Of a stretch of 31,882 nt of DNA, positions 1 to 9,149 are shown in pieces; within the stretch, counting starts at the first letter, position 1, and every line of letters begins with the position of its first letter. The DNA is from Gracilimonas sp035704785. Its GTDB lineage: Bacteria; Bacteroidota; Rhodothermia; Balneolales; Balneolaceae. Below the pieces are notes generated by a model. The model saw only the letters and a program-made list of their open reading frames with translations, made no database searches and had not been told where the DNA came from. A program made the position numbers and the translations under genes. Location of the stretch: NCBI RefSeq assembly GCF_035704785.1, contig NZ_DASSWP010000079.1, positions 1 through 31,882 on the forward strand, read 5' to 3'.

Positions 1-451
1 CGGTATCATGGATCATACAGTAAGGCCCAATTTTAACATTGTTGCCAATCCGGATTTTATTTTGTGCACAAATGGTAGTGCCAAAATTCACAAACACATC
101 ATCCCCGATATCGAGGGTTCCGCCCGGGTAGGAAACGAGGTCACAGGGTACGCTTCTTGAACAGATATTAACATTATCCCCTATATACATTTCACCCAAA
201 TTTACTAAATAGGGCTTTTTTTCCACCCTGGGATGCTTTCCAAAGCGGTTGGTTTTCCGTAGGTATAGACGAGATAAAAGCATCCTGAAGAAAAATGAGA
301 TCCCTTTTTTGATCAGATATCCAAGTGGATAATCTTTGTCTCTACTTAAGCTTTTACCAATACGGCTAAACAGCCAGTTATTACTGCCCTTTAGCTTTTT
401 AGAAAGCTTGGTTGCAAATGTTATTTTTGACTCTATGGAATGATCAGACAT
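1..451 (-). CDS. Hexapeptide-repeat (LbH) acetyltransferase, 3' end cut by window edge
   Basis: Reading leftwards from an ATG at 451, the frame stays open to the window edge and gives about 150 residues. The second half shows the isoleucine/valine-spaced hexapeptide repeats of left-handed beta-helix acyltransferases (IGDDVFVNFGTTI, then IRIGNNVKIGPYC, ending HDT at the edge). Family members acetylate sugars or serine with acetyl-CoA; the last gene of an EPS operon suggests O- or N-acetylation of the polymer or its precursors. A GGAG lies six bases before the chosen ATG. The frame is also open upstream to a TTG at 520, which would overlap the deacetylase end and add 23 residues, so the start is not certain. 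It sits 55 bp after the deacetylase stop. Confidence 0.8.
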   Translation of the reverse strand, partial: MSDHSIESKITFATKLSKKLKGSNNWLFSRIGKSLSRDKDYPLGYLIKKGISFFFRMLLSRLYLRKTNRFGKHPRVEKKPYLVNLGEMYIGDNVNICSRSVPCDLVSYPGGTLDIGDDVFVNFGTTICAQNKIRIGNNVKIGPYCMIHDT

Positions 452-506
452 CTCCTGCTCCAGTTTAATCTTACCGGATCTATATTTTTTTAAATATTGA
501 TTCGGG

Positions 507-1358
507 TTAGTGTTGTTCAATAATTCTTCTTTTTATTTTTGATCCGCTTACTTCTACATATTCAAAAGGTGTTAGCATCCGTAAACCAAAACTAAGTGCT
601 CCCATGCCATTCTTAATTGTAACCCTGTGAATGTTATATAGAGAATCTCCAAAGCGTAGTGGACCATTATAAACGGTACATCCAAAAGTGAATCTAGCTT
701 CTCTCACCGCGTTTTGTACTTTCTCATTTTCCAGCCCATATGGGTAGCAAAAGCTATACACTTTACTGTTCAATACAGATTCAAGGTTCTTTTTCGATTT
801 GAAAATCTCTTCATGAAGTTTTTCATCATCCAATTCAGTTAATTTACGGTGTGTACAAGAGTGCGCCCCGATTTCAAATCCTTCACTGTGGAGTTCTTGC
901 AACTCACGGTCGTTCATTAGTGGTGCTCGGGGAATAACTTTGGAATCGTCCCATATATTTTCTGTAATACTTCGGTCTCCGAGTGCGAAAATCACAGCCC
1001 TCATCCCAAACTCTTTGAGTACAGGATAACCAAGTTCGTAAAAGTCTTTATAGCCATCATCAAAAGTGATGATCACCGGTTTTTTTGGCAACTCGATCTC
1101 CTGAAGCAAGTGCAGTCTCAGATCATTAAATGTGATAGGTGTATAATTGAAACTTTCTAAAACCTTGAGATGATCAATAAAGTCTTTTTGAGTTACCGTA
1201 GTCCAATGAAAGTTTGATTTTGCTTCCACTGAATCAATTAACCGGTGGTACATAAGAACTTTGATATCCTGAAGGCGTTTGTCTGCTTGTCCCGAAATAT
1301 TATCCATTATTTTAATGGTCTCTTTATTTACCTGATCTTTGATAGTTAAATTTTCCAT
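507..1358 (-). CDS. Polysaccharide deacetylase (NodB homology domain)
   Basis: A 283-aa protein with the NodB/CE4 motifs: TFDDGY at about residues 98-103 (Asp101 and Asp102 as catalytic base and metal ligand) and the metal-binding H-S-C-T-H pair at His166/His170, followed by a YPYG motif near 207. CE4 enzymes remove N- or O-acetyl groups from polysaccharides using a divalent metal. No signal peptide is obvious, so action on a cytoplasmic or lipid-linked precursor, or export by another route, is possible. It is cotranscribed with the EPS genes, 63 bp after the ATP-grasp gene. The roughly 30-residue N-terminal extension before the domain is unremarkable and a later start cannot be excluded. XrtA/PEP-CTERM-type EPS loci carry a similar deacetylase, but no exosortase is seen here. 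Confidence 0.92.
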   Translation of the reverse strand: MENLTIKDQVNKETIKIMDNISGQADKRLQDIKVLMYHRLIDSVEAKSNFHWTTVTQKDFIDHLKVLESFNYTPITFNDLRLHLLQEIELPKKPVIITFDDGYKDFYELGYPVLKEFGMRAVIFALGDRSITENIWDDSKVIPRAPLMNDRELQELHSEGFEIGAHSCTHRKLTELDDEKLHEEIFKSKKNLESVLNSKVYSFCYPYGLENEKVQNAVREARFTFGCTVYNGPLRFGDSLYNIHRVTIKNGMGALSFGLRMLTPFEYVEVSGSKIKRRIIEQH

Positions 1359-1421
1359 AACGTATTGTTTATTATTTTTATAATTCTGAAATATGCCATA
1401 CCCCTAAAATGACATTTGAAT

Positions 1422-2633
1422 TCAATGGTTTATCGAATTTGGTGCGATCTTTCTCTTAAGTATAAATTCGATGTTCTTGATAATTGGCAATGGGTCATTG
1501 ACCAGATTTCCCCCTGTCACAAAATCCCCCTTATAGGTACTTGCCCAATCCCGAAATGTTAGTTGTCCTGCCCTTTTGTACTGAAGGAATGCTTTGATAT
1601 CTTTTCCCAGATCCATAAAGGCAACATTTTTTTTATAACTAACAGGGGTCTCAGGTGAGGTATAATTAATATCTGATCCAGTAAGGTCTTTATAGTATAG
1701 AGCAGCTAAGTTCATTCCTGCAGCCGCTCCTAAATAATTCCAAAAGCTGTTACGTACATGTATCTCCATGATCTTAGGTTCACCGGTTACGGAATGTTTC
1801 TTGAACTGGACGTTTACCAATCCTTTGAAGTTTAGTTTTTTAACCATATTGATCGTTTGCTTTACGATCTCTTCTTCATGTACAGTTACAACATAGCAAC
1901 CGGTACCTGCACCAATAGGATATATTCTTCTCTTTTGGGCAATATAAATTCCTTTTAATTCTCCGTCTTTGTTCACATACATGTTCAGGGAATATAAATG
2001 GTCATCATCACCAGGAATGAATTCCTGAATAATTGCTCTTGGGGATACCCTTTTTAATTTGGCATATAGTTCATCCAGCTCTTTTAGGTTATTCAAGGTA
2101 TAGGCTTTTTTGTATTCACCTACAATTTCCAAAAAACTAGAATCCCACCAATCTTGTTTGAAGGCCGGTTTTATGATGCAGGGAAATGGAATATCATTTT
2201 TGATCTCTTCATATTCTTTTTCTGTTGAAAAGAAGAAAGATACAGGTGAAGGGAGTCCATACTCTCTAGAAAGGTTGCAGAATTTTCTTTTATCCAATAC
2301 ACCCTCAACCATTTTTTTCTCAGGCATCAAAAAATGGAAGTATGGTTCCAGCCGTTCTCTGTGTTCCGAAAAAAGTAAAATGGCGCGGTCGTCGTCACTT
2401 ATAAATACTGCTTTTTGATCTATGCTTTTACCATACTCGCATAATTCATCAATGAATTTTTCTGAGGTATATGTACTGAAAGGAACTCGTCTACTTACAT
2501 ATTTTGAATAGAGTGCGGGGTTGTCATTAAAAAAACTTCCGGAATGAACCGGAATACCGGCTTTTCCCAGGCATTGAACAACACCTATTTCACTACAAGC
2601 GAGGACGGGGGGTAAATTATTTTTTGTATTCAT
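1422..2633 (-). CDS. ATP-grasp family carboxylate-amine ligase-like protein
   Basis: About 403 aa. It has an N-terminal Rossmann-like half (ISDDDRAILL near 80-90) and a central ATP-grasp fold: DKRKFCNLSREYGLP marks the lid region, IPFPCIIKPA the ATP-binding lysine strand, and AIIQEFIPGDDD the adenine-binding hinge. The usual metal-binding ExN appears as E-I-H in IMEIHVRNSFWNYLG, so one ligand may be altered. Relatives of D-aspartate ligase type form amide bonds between a carboxylate and an amine by way of an acyl phosphate; the substrate here is unknown. ATG at 2633 is preferred over an in-frame GTG at 2642. It lies 26 bp after the acyltransferase gene, between genes that could deacetylate and re-acylate amino sugars, which suggests polymer decoration. 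Confidence 0.82.
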   Translation of the reverse strand: MNTKNNLPPVLACSEIGVVQCLGKAGIPVHSGSFFNDNPALYSKYVSRRVPFSTYTSEKFIDELCEYGKSIDQKAVFISDDDRAILLFSEHRERLEPYFHFLMPEKKMVEGVLDKRKFCNLSREYGLPSPVSFFFSTEKEYEEIKNDIPFPCIIKPAFKQDWWDSSFLEIVGEYKKAYTLNNLKELDELYAKLKRVSPRAIIQEFIPGDDDHLYSLNMYVNKDGELKGIYIAQKRRIYPIGAGTGCYVVTVHEEEIVKQTINMVKKLNFKGLVNVQFKKHSVTGEPKIMEIHVRNSFWNYLGAAAGMNLAALYYKDLTGSDINYTSPETPVSYKKNVAFMDLGKDIKAFLQYKRAGQLTFRDWASTYKGDFVTGGNLVNDPLPIIKNIEFILKRKIAPNSINH

Positions 2634-2659
2634 GGTTATCACCGGTTGACGTTTAGATT

Positions 2660-4036
2660 TTAATCAGTCTCAAATTTTTGTTTAATAAATCTTGATCTCG
2701 TGATCATATATTTGAACATCATTTTTACATTTCCATGCAATTTCTTTTGGACCATTAACAGGTTCCTTTCCTTGTTTAATAGGAAATATGAATAAGAGAG
2801 AATGTTTATGAATGATGCTTTTATTTTGTAAAGAATGCTTTTCTGGATGCGGAAAGGAACCGTCCATTTCCAATTTTTAAATGATGTGGAAGTCAGGTCA
2901 AATTTGTACTCTTCATCGCCTCTAAGCAGTTCTACAGTTTTATCCCCTTGTTCTGTGCCATCTTTGATCATCAAAGTAAGCAGTCCAATCGCCGGGCGAT
3001 ATTTTGCTGAAGGAGCGTCATATTTAAATCCGGACATGTAGTCGAAATATTTTTTACCAAACTTGAGCGCTATGCGAGTGGCACAGTACCCGTCTTTATC
3101 TTTAGCTATTTTGAACCAAATACGATCTTTCTTGTGTGCTTTTTTAAGGAACTCCAGCAAGAATTTTTCAAATCTTTCATCAAAGAAAGCTCCGGGATAA
3201 CCGGCACTGTTCCATCTTTCCTGATGCATATCACGGAGAATACCAAAGTTCTTTATCAGCTCTTTCTCATTATCTACATCCTGCACTACAAAGCCTTCTT
3301 CTTTTCCAATTGCTTTTAGAGACTGCCGTAGCCTTCTCCGTGTATTGGAACTAACTTCATACAGGTAATCATCAAAGGTATTTTTGAATGGAATACTGGG
3401 ACAGATATCAGATTCATTTAGAAAGAATGAGGTTTTATTCTTTCTAAACATGGGAATGAGTTTTCTTTTTACAAAACTACGGTCATTGATGTGAATACAT
3501 TCCAAATAATCGTAAGAGTTGGTATAAGTTTGATCATTAAAAACTGAAAAAAGCAGCTGTGCGGTTACGTCTTCAAATTCGGGATCACAAATAATATCCA
3601 GAAAATCACTACGGCCATAATTATCGCGAAAGCCTAAAGTTTCATTATGTGAAGTTCCATCCCCCATAAGTTTAAGCCGGCGCTGCAATGTGATACCCAT
3701 TAGTGAAGATGTCCCTACATAAAAAGGAGCAACACAAATAAGCTGACTATTATTTCTGATAGTGATAATGTGAATGCTACGTTTTGTGTGTTCACCAAAA
3801 TATTTCCACCAACCAAAAAGCCAGTCAAAACTTGAATAAATTGTGCCCTCAGTTTTGGTGAGAAGCTTATCCCATTCAGATTCAAGGTTTTTAAATCCTT
3901 CTTCGGTTTCGAGTATATCTATAGAAAGAGATGTTAAAATAGAATCAAGATTGTGACCATTATATTCAACTTCCGCTGAATCTGAGGTTCTTCCATTTCG
4001 AAGTAATGCTTTTTGGATGGATGTTGATTGTGTCAT
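2660..4036 (-). CDS. CelD/FemAB-like GNAT acyltransferase (Acetyltransf_6 type)
   Basis: A 458-aa soluble protein resembling the double-GNAT FemAB/CelD group common in EPS loci. The first half contains the typical stretch SFDWLFGWWKYFGE followed by a beta-rich IHIITIRNNSQLICVAPFYV. The second half has SSNTRRRLRQSLKAIGKE and later a GNAT-like core (WFKIAKDKDGYCATRIALKFG, then FDYMSGFKYD). Members transfer acyl or aminoacyl groups to amines or hydroxyls; exact substrates are rarely known. The C-terminus after about residue 395 is basic and aromatic and may associate with the membrane. The start is ATG at 4036. It sits 39 bp after the glycosyltransferase in the left EPS operon, next to the ATP-grasp and deacetylase genes, and may act in the same decoration step. 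Confidence 0.83.
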   Translation of the reverse strand: MTQSTSIQKALLRNGRTSDSAEVEYNGHNLDSILTSLSIDILETEEGFKNLESEWDKLLTKTEGTIYSSFDWLFGWWKYFGEHTKRSIHIITIRNNSQLICVAPFYVGTSSLMGITLQRRLKLMGDGTSHNETLGFRDNYGRSDFLDIICDPEFEDVTAQLLFSVFNDQTYTNSYDYLECIHINDRSFVKRKLIPMFRKNKTSFFLNESDICPSIPFKNTFDDYLYEVSSNTRRRLRQSLKAIGKEEGFVVQDVDNEKELIKNFGILRDMHQERWNSAGYPGAFFDERFEKFLLEFLKKAHKKDRIWFKIAKDKDGYCATRIALKFGKKYFDYMSGFKYDAPSAKYRPAIGLLTLMIKDGTEQGDKTVELLRGDEEYKFDLTSTSFKNWKWTVPFRIQKSILYKIKASFINILSYSYFLLNKERNLLMVQKKLHGNVKMMFKYMITRSRFIKQKFETD

Positions 4037-4075
4037 TTTATAAGAATTCTCTTATTTGAATTACTACTTATTTGT

Positions 4076-5314
4076 TTAATGGATCTGTTTGATTTTGGAC
4101 ATGGGCATTTTGGGCTCTTTTAAATTCCACTTACTTAAAATGGAATTAAAAGCATCGTCCATTTTTTGGCCAATGGCCTTCCATTCGTAATGGTTCTGTA
4201 TAAGATCGTATCCGTTATCTGTTAGTCTTTTTACCTCTGTATTATCCTTAAGTAGCTTGATCACACTTTCGGCAAATTCTTTTTCTTCATCAGCAACTAG
4301 AACGTGCTCATTATGGACCACGTCGATACCTTCACAGCCGATACTTGTGGTTACCACAGGCTTCTTCATTGAAAGCGCTTCAAGGACTTTAAGGCGGGTT
4401 CCACCACCCATCCTCAGCGGCACCACATATACTCCTGAACGATATACATAGGGGCGGACATCATCGACAAAACCGGTCACAATAATATTGTCTGAAGCAC
4501 GGTCTTTAACACTTTGAGCCGGGTTTTTACCAACAACGTATAATTTGACGTCAGGAATTTGTTTACGTATGAGGGGCAGTATAGAATCAATAAAGTAGTT
4601 TATTCCATCAAAGTTAGGGACATAGCCCATCATACCGGTAAATACCAATGTATTGGGCTCAACCTCTTTCTGAGAAGGACTAAAGAAATCAGTATCTACT
4701 CCATTTGGGATAACATGGATAGGTTTTCCAGGTAAGTGTTCTTGAAAAATACCTTTATCACGTTCACTTGTAGTAAAAATGGCATCCCTTTCAGAAGCAA
4801 GGCTAATTTCCTCGATCTTGAACTTTTCATACTCTCGCTTGTAAAAGTATTTTCTAATAGGAGACTTTTCCAGCTGGTACATTCTGAAGAAATTGTCATA
4901 CTCAACATTATGTGCATCAAGTATGGTTTTTGCATCAGATTTAATATCTAGCTGACATAAAGGTGGGAATTCGAACTGTATCAGGTCAAAATCATCTTGC
5001 TCAACCAGATCATCGATCATTTGCTGGAGCGTATTTGATTGAGTTCTGATATACCAGTTACTATGCTTGGTAAACAAAGAATATGTTTGTATCAAACGCT
5101 TAAACTTATCTTTAAAAGGACGGTCGGTAAAGAACATTTTGTGTTTGATTCCCGGAAAAGATTCCTGAAGTGATTGTAGATTTCCTTCATCAAAGAATCC
5201 GGCCACTGTCAGATCATGATTTTCATAGTTATGTTTTAAAAGATGATACACTCTTAGAGCACCACCAAAAGTAGGTGGAGCGGGGATGTAGGGTATTATA
5301 TGCAGTATTTTCAT
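4076..5314 (-). CDS. GT4-family glycosyltransferase
   Basis: A 412-aa GT-B fold glycosyltransferase. The N-terminus MKILHIIPYIPAPPTFGGA is the glycine-rich acceptor-domain opening of family 4. The C-terminal half carries VFTGMMGYVPNFDG, the VVGKNP strand and the nucleotide-sugar site PLRMGGGTRLKVLEALSMKK, including the EX7E-type region. It should retain configuration while adding a sugar to the lipid-linked repeat unit at the inner face of the membrane. The wording of the N-terminus and the MGYVPNFDG motif recall the sugar transferases of exosortase-associated EPS loci; this is from memory and not tested. The start codon overlaps the flippase stop in an ATGA, indicating translational coupling. 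Confidence 0.93.
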   Translation of the reverse strand: MKILHIIPYIPAPPTFGGALRVYHLLKHNYENHDLTVAGFFDEGNLQSLQESFPGIKHKMFFTDRPFKDKFKRLIQTYSLFTKHSNWYIRTQSNTLQQMIDDLVEQDDFDLIQFEFPPLCQLDIKSDAKTILDAHNVEYDNFFRMYQLEKSPIRKYFYKREYEKFKIEEISLASERDAIFTTSERDKGIFQEHLPGKPIHVIPNGVDTDFFSPSQKEVEPNTLVFTGMMGYVPNFDGINYFIDSILPLIRKQIPDVKLYVVGKNPAQSVKDRASDNIIVTGFVDDVRPYVYRSGVYVVPLRMGGGTRLKVLEALSMKKPVVTTSIGCEGIDVVHNEHVLVADEEKEFAESVIKLLKDNTEVKRLTDNGYDLIQNHYEWKAIGQKMDDAFNSILSKWNLKEPKMPMSKIKQIH

Positions 5315-6825
5315 ATTGTAGTCTCAGACCTTTTGGTTAGATATTTTTTTAGTGATTCCGGGCTAATGTAGCTCAGAACAAAAGTTCTTTCTTTCTCTTC
5401 GAGTACACCGAGATTTAAGATGCAAAGCAGATAAGTTATTGCTGCAAGTATGGCGGCTATAATCCAGGGAATGTTCAAAAAGTATCCACCCCACATCACC
5501 GCAACCATTATGATGATGGAGACTGATAATGTTGAGAAGTAGCTAAATTTGAGGGCTTTTGTATAATTCTCAGGCAGCATTAATAGTGCAAAAAGTAAAA
5601 TAAATGCTTCTGTACCGAAGGTGCTTATTGCAGCTCCAATACCTCCATTTCCAAATTGTGCCTGAGAAAATGGGATGAGATAAAAATTTAAAATGACATT
5701 AATGAAAATAGCTGCAAGTCCAACGAAAGCCCATTTTTTTTGTTTATCTGTGGCCAAGATGGTGCTTCCCAGAATAAAGTCTATGTATACTAAAGGAATG
5801 CTTATGGCAAAGATCTGGAGAATGATAATTGAGGGTTGATATTCTTCTATCCCAAAGAATAATTCTACAATATCTGTACTATAAAATAGTATGCCGGCAG
5901 CTACAGGAAATGCGAGTAGCGCCATAAATTTCACACTCTTCTGAAAAGTTACATAAAGCTGATTCTTCTGTTCTACCCACAAGCGTGCAAATATGGGGAA
6001 CACAACGGTCGTGAAAATGCTGGGAAATACCATTACTATATCAAAGAAACGATAAGAGGCGCCATACCATCCTACAACAGAATCACTGGTCAAGAGTGAA
6101 AGCATGATTGCATCAACCCGGTAATAAATAATTGAAAAAAGTGACCACAAGAAATACGGAATGCTAACCTGAATCATCGAAGCGGTCTCTCCCCATTCAA
6201 CTTTAGGAAAGTGATCAACGATCTTTGGAGAATAGAGCAGTAAAACAATTAAGTTTATCAAAACACCGGCTGCCATGATGAGAGCAACAGCAACCGGTCC
6301 AAAGCCCATTAGCAGAGCACTCACCACTAAAGCTGATATGAATACTCGTTCAGCAATAGCGGCAATAGAAGGATATTCCATACGCTCATGTCCCTGAAAT
6401 CCACTTCTAAGTACTCGTTTAGCTCCTTCCCATAATCTTGAAAATCCTAAAATTATAATAAGAAGTTGAGTTATCGGAGGGTATCCTGCTATATAGGAAA
6501 AGACAATCAAAAAGATCATGGCAACAAGCCAAATGACAAAACGCACTACACCAAAGTTAGAAAGAACCTGAGCGGTCTTTGATTTTGTACGCGATACCTC
6601 TTTGGGTATTAAATATCCCCCTCCAAAATCAATAAGCACTTCGATCATCATGGAAATTGATAAGGCAATGAATAATTTTCCGTAGTTATCACTTCCCAAA
6701 TATTTGGGTAAATACATTAACAGGATAAAGCTTGAAGCCCAGGTTACGATCTGAGCACCCATCATAACACTTGTGTTACGGGTTATCGACTCCTGAATTT
6801 CATTATATTCGTTGTTTTTTGACAT
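5311..6825 (-). CDS. Wzx-type polysaccharide flippase (MATE/MOP superfamily)
   Basis: A 504-aa polytopic membrane protein with about 12-14 hydrophobic segments. The N-terminus (residues 15-40, TRNTSVMMGAQIVTWASSFI) has the typical Wzx opening, a short amphipathic stretch entering TM1 with the LPKYLG motif soon after. An Arg-rich loop near 135-145 (SRLWEGAKRVLRSGFQGHERM) and a YRVDAIMLSLL segment in the second bundle are also family-like. Flippases of this group move undecaprenyl-diphosphate-linked repeat units across the inner membrane. The gene starts on the base after the WecG stop (TAG then ATG) and ends overlapping the next glycosyltransferase by four bases, so it lies at the core of the operon. 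Confidence 0.92.
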   Translation of the reverse strand: MSKNNEYNEIQESITRNTSVMMGAQIVTWASSFILLMYLPKYLGSDNYGKLFIALSISMMIEVLIDFGGGYLIPKEVSRTKSKTAQVLSNFGVVRFVIWLVAMIFLIVFSYIAGYPPITQLLIIILGFSRLWEGAKRVLRSGFQGHERMEYPSIAAIAERVFISALVVSALLMGFGPVAVALIMAAGVLINLIVLLLYSPKIVDHFPKVEWGETASMIQVSIPYFLWSLFSIIYYRVDAIMLSLLTSDSVVGWYGASYRFFDIVMVFPSIFTTVVFPIFARLWVEQKNQLYVTFQKSVKFMALLAFPVAAGILFYSTDIVELFFGIEEYQPSIIILQIFAISIPLVYIDFILGSTILATDKQKKWAFVGLAAIFINVILNFYLIPFSQAQFGNGGIGAAISTFGTEAFILLFALLMLPENYTKALKFSYFSTLSVSIIIMVAVMWGGYFLNIPWIIAAILAAITYLLCILNLGVLEEKERTFVLSYISPESLKKYLTKRSETTI

Positions 6826-7593
6826 CTATTTAACTTTATTAGGAATCAATTGAGCCATTATTATGAGTGGAATAAACAGGGGAATCTCTATAAAGATCCT
6901 TTTCCATTTATTACCTGGATCATTTAGAAAGCGGTACATCCATTCAATCCCTAATTTTCTCATCCATAATGGAGCCCGGGGAAATTCTCCGGACATAAAA
7001 TCGAATAAACCACCGATCGCAAAGCCAGCTCCTACATTTAGCTTGTCCCGATTTTCCCAGATCCAACGTTCTTGTATGGGAGAACCCAGGCCGACTAAAA
7101 GTAAATCCGGGCTTTTACTGTTAATATCATCTATGACCTTTTGCTCTTTTTGGCCCAAAAAATAACCATGGTGATACCCTGCTATATTTAGTTTGGGGAA
7201 TTGCAGTTGGACCACTTGAGCAGTTTTATTAATGACATGTTCTTCAGCTCCTAAGAGGTAAACTGACCAATTTTCGTGTTCAGCCATCTCGAGTATTTTA
7301 GGAGTAAAATCTGTCCCATTTAGATTCTCTACAATTGGATTACCCAATATCTTGCCTGCCCAGTTTAAACCACTACCATCAGGAAGTGTTAAAGCAGCAT
7401 AATTGAGTTGCTCCATAAGCTGATGATCCTGAAGTGCCAGAAAGATGCTGTGTACATTTGCGAAATAAACGGGTTTCATAATCCCGTCTCTTTTTCTGAC
7501 CAGTTTTCGTACTTCATCTTTGGCTGTTTCAGTATCTAAGCGGTCTACTCGTACTCCCAAAAAGTAACTTGATTCTATTTTGTTGCTATTCAT
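6826..7593 (-). CDS. WecG/TagA/CpsF-family glycosyltransferase
   Basis: About 255 aa from the ATG at 7593. An upstream ATG at 7647 would overlap the polymerase gene by 62 bp and give an N-terminus atypical of the family, so it is rejected. Diagnostic GT26 motifs are LPDGSGLNWAG (catalytic Asp region), NGTDF, VGLGSPIQERWI, and IGGLFDFMSGEFPRAP leading to LGIEWMYRFLNDP. GT26 enzymes add N-acetylmannosaminuronic acid, ManNAc or glucose to a lipid-linked GlcNAc, which fits a WecA-like initiating enzyme in the same island. The C-terminus ends in a hydrophobic stretch (IEIPLFIPLIIMAQLIP), probably a membrane association element. The start overlaps the preceding stop by eight bases. Confidence 0.93.
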   Translation of the reverse strand: MNSNKIESSYFLGVRVDRLDTETAKDEVRKLVRKRDGIMKPVYFANVHSIFLALQDHQLMEQLNYAALTLPDGSGLNWAGKILGNPIVENLNGTDFTPKILEMAEHENWSVYLLGAEEHVINKTAQVVQLQFPKLNIAGYHHGYFLGQKEQKVIDDINSKSPDLLLVGLGSPIQERWIWENRDKLNVGAGFAIGGLFDFMSGEFPRAPLWMRKLGIEWMYRFLNDPGNKWKRIFIEIPLFIPLIIMAQLIPNKVK

Positions 7594-9148
7594 AGTTATT
7601 ATCAATTGATTCTGAAATTGCACGTGCTTCTTCATCTTCTTGTGCAATTGCCTTAAGTGCCGGTAATAATCCCATTAATGTCCCCAGATAGATCATGTTT
7701 CGGTAATAGGTAAGTTGCAGGTCAAAGTAGGACACAACCATCTGATTGATGACTGCTATGGTAACCATGGCACAAACTGCTTTTAAATATGGATCTTTGA
7801 GTTGGTGTAATATTTGTGTCCCCCGAAAAGCAAATGAGTTGAAAAAGATCCAAAACATTAGAAAACCTACTCCACCTGTTTTTATCAGATACCAAAAGAT
7901 CTCATTATGGGGAATGTAATCTCGTAATGGAAATGAGATATTGGCCAGCTTAAGGGGCATATCATATTTATTGCCAAATCCTATACCTGTGACCGGGTTA
8001 CGTCTTATGGTTATAGCTAAATTATAATCTTCAAAATCGCGGTATAGATTAGAGTAGTAATCCTGGTAATTAGTCTCTTTATCAGGTTTTACTAAACCAC
8101 TTTTTATGAGGTTGACTGGTCCGGCAAACCTGGAATTACTGAAGTTCCAAAATATCCCAACATAGATAAGAGCAAGACAAATATATGGAAGCCCTTTTTT
8201 TACAAACCGGATCTGTTCAGAAGTTGGGAGCAGGACAAAGAATGTTGCGATGGAGATGATCAAGCCGGCATAAGCTGCTCTCCTTAAACCAACATAAAAG
8301 CCAAGAATCAGTGGAATACAAAAAAGTAATACCAGCCATTTTTCTTTTCCTTTAAGACCAAAAATTACCAGGCCTATAGCAAATATGAATATTGTTGATG
8401 CAAAAACCGGATCTTCATGATTTGTAAGTGTTTGGAAACCGGCTGTTGAAAACCCTAAAGCAATAAAACGATGAACGGCCTGGAGGGCTTTTAGGGTGAT
8501 ACAAATAATGCTGACCCATACCACAACTTTTATCTGCTTTTTGGTTGTAATGATCTGTGGCACAAACAAGTACATAAAGCAGAGATAGAATAATGCCCGT
8601 ACTTCCCAAAGGGCTACAAGAAATTCACCTGTTCTGATACCCATTACAAAAGAGTAAATGAAGGTGATTAGAAAAAGAGTGAAAGCCGGCCAAACCGGTA
8701 TCCCACTAAAGCTTAGATTTCTTTTAAGAGGGAGAGAGAAAAACCAAATCCCAAGCATTAACATTAAATGAAGCTCAATAGGATTTACAACACCTGCAGG
8801 TATATATGGTAAATAACTGATTTCTTTAAGATTGCGAAAATAATCTGTAGTGTAGGTAAAAGGCTCAAACCCGGGAATGCCAAACTGATCAAAAAACAAT
8901 ACACAGAATAGAAGAATATAGAAGCTATACTCAATTTTATAGATCGTAATTATAACGAGCATAAAAGGCAGAAGTGCCATGCCCGACGCTATGATGTTGC
9001 CATCGGTAAGAAGGAGCATCAAATAGACAAAAGCCAAAGCAGCTGCTGTGATCCAAATGGATGGGGCTGAGTTTTTATTTAATCCAAGTGGACGATATAA
9101 AAGCTGATTGAAAAGCCCGTTTGAGTATATGTTCTTAATCAGTTCCAT
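7586..9148 (-). CDS. O-antigen polymerase/ligase-like membrane protein (Wzy_C type)
   Basis: About 520 aa with ten or more transmembrane segments and a long periplasmic loop. The loop contains RRNPVTGIGFGNKYD and the conserved PHNEIFWYLIKTGGVGF, the His-containing signature of Wzy/WaaL-type enzymes. These proteins either polymerise lipid-linked repeat units or ligate a glycan to an acceptor; sequence alone does not decide, but being the only such gene beside a flippase and a Wzz protein favours polymerase. The ATG at 9148 lies one base after the stop of the 60-aa gene, and is preferred to an ATG at 9199 inside that gene because MELIKNIY leads directly into the first membrane segments. Confidence 0.87.
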   Translation of the reverse strand: MELIKNIYSNGLFNQLLYRPLGLNKNSAPSIWITAAALAFVYLMLLLTDGNIIASGMALLPFMLVIITIYKIEYSFYILLFCVLFFDQFGIPGFEPFTYTTDYFRNLKEISYLPYIPAGVVNPIELHLMLMLGIWFFSLPLKRNLSFSGIPVWPAFTLFLITFIYSFVMGIRTGEFLVALWEVRALFYLCFMYLFVPQIITTKKQIKVVVWVSIICITLKALQAVHRFIALGFSTAGFQTLTNHEDPVFASTIFIFAIGLVIFGLKGKEKWLVLLFCIPLILGFYVGLRRAAYAGLIISIATFFVLLPTSEQIRFVKKGLPYICLALIYVGIFWNFSNSRFAGPVNLIKSGLVKPDKETNYQDYYSNLYRDFEDYNLAITIRRNPVTGIGFGNKYDMPLKLANISFPLRDYIPHNEIFWYLIKTGGVGFLMFWIFFNSFAFRGTQILHQLKDPYLKAVCAMVTIAVINQMVVSYFDLQLTYYRNMIYLGTLMGLLPALKAIAQEDEEARAISESIDNNYE

Positions 9149-9149
9149 T

